From NCBI RefSeq assembly GCF_000166415.1, contig NC_014654.1:992001-1056000 (forward strand): 64,000 nucleotides of DNA. Reading direction: 5' to 3'. Source of the stretch: Halanaerobium hydrogeniformans. Its GTDB lineage: Bacteria; Bacillota; Halanaerobiia; Halanaerobiales; Halanaerobiaceae. The position numbers and the translations under genes were made by a program. Under the pieces are notes generated by a model. That model ran no database searches, was not told the origin of the DNA, and worked only from the letters and a program-made list of their open reading frames with translations. Below, piece after piece: positions 59,068 through 64,000 of this stretch (positions within the stretch are counted from its first letter, which is position 1; every line of letters begins with the position of its first letter).

Positions 59068-61032
59068 ATGAATATAGATATTAAAAAAATCGAAGAGGCC
59101 TGGCAAAAGTTTATAGAAGAGGATATTGTAATTGAGAATAATTTAAGAAATGTGATTATTGAATCATGGCAGCGCTGTAAGGAGTATCAGGTAAATCCCT
59201 TTAGTGGGAGGGGTTCACATATTGCCGATAAAACTTTACAGAGAATTAGAAAGGCCAATCAGAATTTAATAAGAATTGCTCAGCCCTTTATGGAAGAATT
59301 AGCTGAGATAGTAAAAGATTCTGGTTTTGTTGTGGTATTAACAGATAATAAAGGTATGATTATGGAATCTACAGGTGATAAGCAGACTCTTAGCAATGCA
59401 GAAAAATTGAAATTCACTCCTGGTTCTTACTGGTCAGAAGAAAAGGTTGGAACTAATGCGATCGGAACAATAATAAAAATAGATAGACCACTTCAGGTCA
59501 TTGGTGCAGAACATTATTGTCAAGAACATCATCCCTGGACCTGTTCTGCTGCTCCTATTCATAACCCTCAGGGAGAGTTAATTGGTATTTTAGATATGTC
59601 CGGTCCTTTTGATCATGCTCACCCACATACTCTCGGTATGGTAGTTGCTGCAGCTAAATCAATTGAAAATCAGCTTTCTTTAACTGATAAAAACAAAGAA
59701 TTAAGAAAAACAAATAAATTTTCTAATGCTGTCTTTAACTCGATGTCAGAAGGTTTAATTTCTATAAATAAATTTGGGAGTGTTATTTTTATAAATCAGG
59801 CTGCTTCAAGAATGTTCGGTATTGATAGGAAAAAAGTAAATAACAAAGATGTAAGAGATATATTAGGAGAGCAAAAAGTAGTAGAAAAGATGTTAGCTGA
59901 ACACAAAGTTTTTACAGATGAAGATATCTATATCCATAAGAATGAAGAAAAATTATACTTTAATGCTTCTGCCAGAATGATGTTAAGCCATGGTGGAGTT
60001 GCAGATGGTTTTATTATAATATTGCGTAAAATGAAAACTGTAAAAAAGATAGTTAATAGAATGTCCGGTAGTGAAGCAAGATTTTCTTTTAAGGATATCA
60101 TCGGTAAAGATCCAGGTTTAAAAAAGGTTTTAGAAACAGCTAAAATGATCAGCAATAGTGATGCTGCAGTACTAATTGAAGGTGAAAGTGGGACAGGAAA
60201 AGAGATGGTTGCCCAGGCAATTCATAATAACAGCACCCGCAGTAAAAGGGTCTTTTTAAGTATTAACTGTGCTGCTATTCCGCAAAGCTTATTAGAAAGT
60301 GAGTTATTTGGTTATGAAGGAGGAAGCTTTACAGGTGCTCGCAAAAAGGGGAGACCTGGTAAATTCGAACTGGCTTCAGGTGGAACATTACTCTTAGATG
60401 AAATAGGAGAAATGCCGCTTAATATGCAGGCAAGCCTTTTAAGAGTTCTGCAGGAAAAAGAGATTAATAGAATAGGTGGTTTAGAACCTGTAGCAGTAGA
60501 TGTAAGGATTTTAGCTTCTACAAATAAAGATTTAGAAGAAGAAGTAGCAAAGGGTAATTTCCGTAAAGACTTATTTTTTAGATTAAATACTGTGAAATTA
60601 GAAATGCCTCCTTTAAGAAAAAGAAAAAAAGATATAGAAAAACTGATAGAACATTTTATTTTTATTTTAAACCAGAGAAGCAATAAAAATATCCATGGAG
60701 TAGAAAAAAAGGTAATTGATCTACTTGAAGGATATAACTGGCCTGGCAATGTAAGAGAATTACAGAATGTTATTGAAAGAGCAGCTCTTTTATCTGAAGA
60801 TGGTTTAATTAGGATTGAACAGCTTCCAGAAGACCTTAAAGAAAGTGAGCAATTTAATTTTAGTAATTTTGATCCAGGTCAAATTCCTTTAGTTAAGCTC
60901 AAAGATATGGAAAAAATAATGTTAAAACACAGTTTAACTCAAACCAAAACAATTACTGAGGCTGCAAAAGCACTTGGGGTTAGTCGCTCTACATTTTATA
61001 GAAAAGCTGATCAATTCAATATAAAAATTTAA
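59068..61032 (+). CDS. acoR: sigma-54-dependent activator, AcoR-like
   Basis: This is an enhancer-binding protein that activates RNA polymerase with sigma-54. The N-terminal GAF-like domain (about residues 60-200, including VGTNAIGTIIKIDRP and EHHPWTCSAAPIHNPQG) is that of AcoR family proteins. A PAS domain (about 215-320) follows. The AAA+ domain has Walker A GESGTGKEM, the sigma-54 contact loop GSFTGARKKG (Ser in place of the usual Ala of GAFTGA), Walker B LLLDEIGEMPL and the arginine-finger-containing LFFRLNTVKLEMPPLRKR. The C-terminal HTH_8 (Fis-like) is TEAAKALGVSRSTFYRKA. It lies directly upstream of acoAB and a GG-N10-GC promoter. Acetoin is the probable signal. Confidence 0.92.
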   Translation: MNIDIKKIEEAWQKFIEEDIVIENNLRNVIIESWQRCKEYQVNPFSGRGSHIADKTLQRIRKANQNLIRIAQPFMEELAEIVKDSGFVVVLTDNKGMIMESTGDKQTLSNAEKLKFTPGSYWSEEKVGTNAIGTIIKIDRPLQVIGAEHYCQEHHPWTCSAAPIHNPQGELIGILDMSGPFDHAHPHTLGMVVAAAKSIENQLSLTDKNKELRKTNKFSNAVFNSMSEGLISINKFGSVIFINQAASRMFGIDRKKVNNKDVRDILGEQKVVEKMLAEHKVFTDEDIYIHKNEEKLYFNASARMMLSHGGVADGFIIILRKMKTVKKIVNRMSGSEARFSFKDIIGKDPGLKKVLETAKMISNSDAAVLIEGESGTGKEMVAQAIHNNSTRSKRVFLSINCAAIPQSLLESELFGYEGGSFTGARKKGRPGKFELASGGTLLLDEIGEMPLNMQASLLRVLQEKEINRIGGLEPVAVDVRILASTNKDLEEEVAKGNFRKDLFFRLNTVKLEMPPLRKRKKDIEKLIEHFIFILNQRSNKNIHGVEKKVIDLLEGYNWPGNVRELQNVIERAALLSEDGLIRIEQLPEDLKESEQFNFSNFDPGQIPLVKLKDMEKIMLKHSLTQTKTITEAAKALGVSRSTFYRKADQFNIKI

Positions 61033-61090
61033 GCAAAAATCAATATACTTCTAAAATTAACCATCCCTTGTATTAGTGAAAATAAACACT

Positions 61091-61208
61091 TGTTTTATTT
61101 TAACACATATCATTATATTGTATCAAAATAAAACATATACCCCCGCGAAGCCTGTCATCACAAATATTTATATTTTTTTTAGTTCTATTCATGTTTCACT
61201 TTAAAACA
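61091..61208 (+). promoter_or_regulatory. candidate activator-binding sites upstream of acoA
   Basis: Three related repeats: TGTTTTATTTTAACA (61091-61105), the inverted TATCAAAATAAAACA (61121-61135), and TGTTTCACTTTAAAACA (61192-61208). All have TGTTT/AAACA-like ends. They lie 130-250 bases upstream of the sigma-54 promoter, the usual distance for enhancer-binding proteins. Confidence 0.5.
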
Positions 61209-61336
61209 TAAATTAATTAATTCACAAATAAAATACTTTTTAGATTTATATATAATAAAAAAATAACAGAACAAAAAAGCTGACATGACAACAATCTTAG
61301 AGCATTTTTAAAAAAATATTACAAATTATAATATTT

Positions 61337-61352
61337 TGGTATGATTAATGCA
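61337..61352 (+). promoter_or_regulatory. sigma-54 promoter of the acoAB operon
   Basis: GG at 61338-61339 and GC at 61350-61351 are separated by exactly 10 bases, in the context TTGG-TATGATTAAT-GCA. This is the -24/-12 spacing. It lies about 115 bases upstream of acoA and downstream of the acoR-like gene. The remainder of 61033-61464 has no gene; an AAGGAGGTGA at 61409 is an unused SD. Confidence 0.65.
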
Positions 61353-61464
61353 TCTTAAATAGTGTGAAAGTTTAAAATTTTATTATTTTCTTGTAATAAT
61401 TAATTATTAAGGAGGTGAGACTTACTTTAGTTCATTGAATTAACTTATAAAGGGAGGGGTCAAA

Positions 61465-62451
61465 TTGAAGGAAAGTAAAGAAGAATTGGTTGAATTGTTA
61501 GAGAAAATGTTAGTAATCCGTGAATTTGAGACCAAGGTACAGAAACATTTTGCAGAAGGTGAAATTCCAGGTTTCGTGCATCTTTATTTAGGTGAAGAAG
61601 CAGTTGCGGTTGGTGCCTGTAGTGCTCTTAAAGAAGATGATTTTATAACCAGTACTCACCGTGGACATGGTCACCTGTTAGCTAGAGGTGGAGATATTAA
61701 GAAAATGATGGCTGAGATTTTTGGTAAAGCCACCGGTTATAATAAAGGTAAGGGTGGCTCAATGCACATTGCAGATGTTAGTCTTGGTATTCTTGGAGCA
61801 AATGGTATTGTTGGTGCAGGTTTGCCAATAGCTGCCGGTTCCGGAATAAGTGCTCAAATATTAAATAAAGATTCTGTTACTATCTGTTTCTTTGGTGATG
61901 GAGCCTCAAATAGGGGTACATTCCATGAAGCAATTAATATGGCTTCTGTATGGAATTTACCTGTAGTTTTTGTTTGTGAAAATAATCTATACGGAATTTC
62001 AATGCCTCAATATACCAATGATAAAAGAAAAGGACAAAACATTCAGGATGTATCAGATCGGGCAGTAGCATATGGTATTTCTGGTGTAACAGTTGACGGT
62101 AATGATGTTATGGCCGTTAATGAAGCTGTTGTAGAAGCAGTTAAAAAAGCTAGAGCTGGAGGCGGACCAAGCTTAATCGAATGTAAAACTTATCGTCACC
62201 GCGGACACTTCGAAGGAGACCCAACTGTTTATAGATCAGATGAGGAAGTAAAACGCTGGAAAGAAAAAGATCCTATTGATAGATTTGTTAAAGTTCTTAA
62301 AGACCAGGAAGTTCTCGATGATGACGGCTATAAAAAACTTCGACAAGAAGTTAAGGGCAGAATAGAAGAAGCACTCCAGTTTGCCCAGGAAAGCCCTGAG
62401 CCAGATCCATCAGAAGTTACAACAGATGTTTATTATGGGGGTGCTGAATAA
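61465..62451 (+). CDS. acoA: acetoin dehydrogenase (TPP-dependent) E1 alpha subunit
   Basis: This is the alpha subunit of a thiamine-diphosphate-dependent 2-oxo acid/acetoin dehydrogenase E1. The TPP motif begins GDGASNRGTFHEAINMASVW and runs to CENNLYG. Also typical are THRGHGHLLARG, GKGGSMHIAD and YRHRGHFEGDP. The TTG at 61465 follows SD GGGAGGGG. Its 328 residues fit AcoA, and the flanking acoR and acoX genes favour acetoin over pyruvate. It overlaps acoB by one base. Confidence 0.92.
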   Translation: MKESKEELVELLEKMLVIREFETKVQKHFAEGEIPGFVHLYLGEEAVAVGACSALKEDDFITSTHRGHGHLLARGGDIKKMMAEIFGKATGYNKGKGGSMHIADVSLGILGANGIVGAGLPIAAGSGISAQILNKDSVTICFFGDGASNRGTFHEAINMASVWNLPVVFVCENNLYGISMPQYTNDKRKGQNIQDVSDRAVAYGISGVTVDGNDVMAVNEAVVEAVKKARAGGGPSLIECKTYRHRGHFEGDPTVYRSDEEVKRWKEKDPIDRFVKVLKDQEVLDDDGYKKLRQEVKGRIEEALQFAQESPEPDPSEVTTDVYYGGAE

Positions 62452-63425
62452 TGAAAAAATTAAGTTATGCTGAAGCTTTAAGAGAAGCAATGGCAGAAGA
62501 AATGGAAAAAGATAGCTCAGTATTTATAATGGGTGAAGATGTAGGTATATTTGGGGGCTGTTTTGGTGTTACAGGTGATCTTGTAGAAAGATTTGGTGAA
62601 GATAGAGTTAGAGATACACCTATTACCGAAACCGCGATTATCGGTGGTGCAGTTGGGGCAGCAATGACTGGAAGTCGCCCTATTGCAGAAATAATGTTTG
62701 CAGGCTTTTTGGGGGTATCAATGGATGAGATTTTCAATCAGGCTGCCAAAATGTGTTATATGACAGGTGGTCAGGCTAAAGTACCAATGGTCTTAAGAGC
62801 ACCTAATGGAGCAGGTATTGGAGCAGCAGCCCAACACTCCGAAAGAACAGAAGCCTGGTTTACTCATATTCCAGGTCTTAAAGTAGTTTATCCTTCTAAT
62901 GCAGCAGATGCAAAAGGGCTCTTAAAAACAGCGATTCGTGATGATAATCCGGTCATGTTTTTTGAGCACAAAATATTATATAATCATGTTGGAGATGTAC
63001 CAGAAGATGAAGATTATGTAATACCTTTTGGAGTTGCTAAAATTAAAAGAGAAGGTAGTGACTTAACCATAATTGCTACAGGTATAGAAGTTAGTCATTC
63101 TCTGGAAGCTGCAGAAAAATTAGCAGAAGAAGGAATAAGTGTAGAAGTAATTGACCCAAGAACATTAGTTCCACTTGATAAAGAAACTATTTTAAAATCA
63201 GTTGAGAAAACTGGTAAATTATTAATAGTTTCTGAAGAAACTAAAAGAGGTTCATTTGCTTCAGAAATTTCTGCAGTAGTTGCAGAAGAAGGCCTGTTCT
63301 ATCTAGAGCAGCCAATTAAAAGAGTCTGTGCACCAGATGCACCAGTTCCATTCAGTAGTGTACTAGAGCAAGCCTATCTACCAAATCCAGATGACATTGT
63401 TGCTGCAGTAAAAGAGATGTTGTAA
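62451..63425 (+). CDS. acoB: acetoin dehydrogenase E1 beta subunit
   Basis: This is the beta subunit partner of acoA, forming the E1 active site at the interface. The N-terminal FIMGEDVGIFGGCFGVT, the RVRDTPITETAIIGGAVGAA block and EQPIKRVCAPDAPVPFS near the C-terminus are typical of PDH/AcoB beta subunits. Its 324 residues are standard. The ATG overlaps the acoA stop by one base, so the two subunits are translated together. The E2 (acoC) and E3 (acoL) genes are expected beyond the window. Confidence 0.93.
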   Translation: MKKLSYAEALREAMAEEMEKDSSVFIMGEDVGIFGGCFGVTGDLVERFGEDRVRDTPITETAIIGGAVGAAMTGSRPIAEIMFAGFLGVSMDEIFNQAAKMCYMTGGQAKVPMVLRAPNGAGIGAAAQHSERTEAWFTHIPGLKVVYPSNAADAKGLLKTAIRDDNPVMFFEHKILYNHVGDVPEDEDYVIPFGVAKIKREGSDLTIIATGIEVSHSLEAAEKLAEEGISVEVIDPRTLVPLDKETILKSVEKTGKLLIVSEETKRGSFASEISAVVAEEGLFYLEQPIKRVCAPDAPVPFSSVLEQAYLPNPDDIVAAVKEML

Positions 63426-63426
63426 T

Positions 63427-64000
63427 GTGACTGAAAATATTAATTCAGTTGGAATCATTGCTAATCCAGCCTCCGGAAGAGATATCCGGAGGTTGGTAGC
63501 ACATGGTTCTGTCTTTGATAATGTTGAAAAAGTCAATATTGTAAGGCGTATACTGCTGGCTTTAAATAATCTTGATCTGGATAAAGTATATATAATGCCT
63601 GATTCATTTGGAATAGGTAATTCTGCTTTAAATGGACTCTGGGGTGAGGAAAAGAAAAACTTCAAGCTTGATGTAGAAATTATGGATATGATCATAAATG
63701 GTTCAGCAGAAGATTCTTTTAATGCTGCCTGTTTGATGGAAGAAAACGGGGTAGATGTAATCATCGTCTTAGGTGGAGATGGTACAAATAGGGTTGTTGT
63801 AAAAGCTCTAAAAAATACAGCAGTACTTTCGCTATCAACAGGAACAAATAATGTTTTTCCAATTATGGCCGAAAGTACGATGTTGGGGCTTGCAGCAGGT
63901 TTATATACTAAATTTACTCCTGAAGAAAGAGAAAAAGTAACCAAGCCAATAAAGTGTATCTATATCATTATAGATGGAGAAATAGTCGATATAGCATTAA
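63427..64000 (+). CDS. acoX: AcoX-like ATP-NAD kinase family protein, 3' end missing
   Basis: This gene is open to the window edge. The GTG at 63427 overlaps the region of the acoB stop (TAATGTGA). The protein begins NSVGIIANPASGRDIRRLVA and contains VDVIIVLGGDGTNR, the nucleotide-binding GGDGT motif of the NAD kinase/diacylglycerol kinase fold, then LSLSTGTNNVF. AcoX proteins of this type are found in acetoin operons; their biochemical role is unclear. At least 191 codons are present. Short frames on the opposite strand are not real genes. Confidence 0.85.
   Translation, partial: MTENINSVGIIANPASGRDIRRLVAHGSVFDNVEKVNIVRRILLALNNLDLDKVYIMPDSFGIGNSALNGLWGEEKKNFKLDVEIMDMIINGSAEDSFNAACLMEENGVDVIIVLGGDGTNRVVVKALKNTAVLSLSTGTNNVFPIMAESTMLGLAAGLYTKFTPEEREKVTKPIKCIYIIIDGEIVDIAL

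Noticed and set aside
63378-63944. 188-codon minus-strand frame at the window end
   Set aside because: It is a shadow of the acoB end and the acoX-like gene, whose GGDGT motif and operon position support the plus strand.

Overview
The window is AT-rich, gene-dense DNA that looks like a chromosome segment of a halophilic, fermentative, diderm Firmicute of the order Halanaerobiales, most likely Halanaerobium. This is inferred from protein style and gene content: the Gram-positive order tig-clpP-clpX-lon-ysxC, many UUG starts with strong Shine-Dalgarno (SD) sequences, acidic proteins, and signal-peptide beta-barrel proteins that imply an outer membrane. No database search was possible.

Layout. 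1-7.6 kb: the end of an ABC ATPase, a soluble PAS histidine kinase, then a cell-wall and housekeeping run (AMIN/Amidase_3 amidase, GerMN protein, murI, rph, XTP pyrophosphatase). 7.6-8.5 kb: six tRNA genes, with identical Pro and His copies and a Gly/Arg pair that abut with no spacer. 8.5-12.1 kb: YibE/F membrane protein, a membrane EAL phosphodiesterase with a degenerate GGDEF domain, and a TetR regulator. 12.2-19.7 kb: tRNA-Leu and the protein quality-control block, then a methyltransferase. 19.7-27.1 kb: NDH-2 fused to DoxX, an internally deleted IS605-type element, ApbE, a polyprenyl diphosphate synthase, a Prx6-type peroxiredoxin, a LysM protein and tRNA-Arg(CCT). 27.2-33.2 kb: a LytS/YesN-like two-component pair followed by a TRAP transporter. 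33.3-37.1 kb: a sugar-nucleotide-epimerase-like SDR, the ACT/UPF0210 pair and a monoglyceride-lipase-like hydrolase.

37.3-55.8 kb is a uronate-utilisation region: two paralogous GntR/FCD regulators, a sugar ABC importer, uxuA, uxuB, galM, two outer-membrane proteins, uxaB, uxaE, uxaC, uxaA and an AEC permease. UxaC feeds both the tagaturonate/altronate and fructuronate/mannonate branches, and UxaE joins them, so both uronic acids can reach 2-keto-3-deoxygluconate by either branch. Shared motifs near promoters suggest one regulon.

55.9-58.9 kb encodes a glycosyltransferase 2 with an N-terminal MshEN (c-di-GMP-binding type) domain, a polytopic membrane protein and a small two-helix membrane protein with its own promoter. 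This is the best candidate for a little-described system, probably c-di-GMP-controlled export of a surface polysaccharide. 59.1-64.0 kb is an acetoin dehydrogenase locus: an AcoR-like sigma-54 activator, a regulatory region with a GG-N10-GC promoter and TGTTT/AAACA repeats, then acoA, acoB and the start of an acoX-like gene cut by the window edge.
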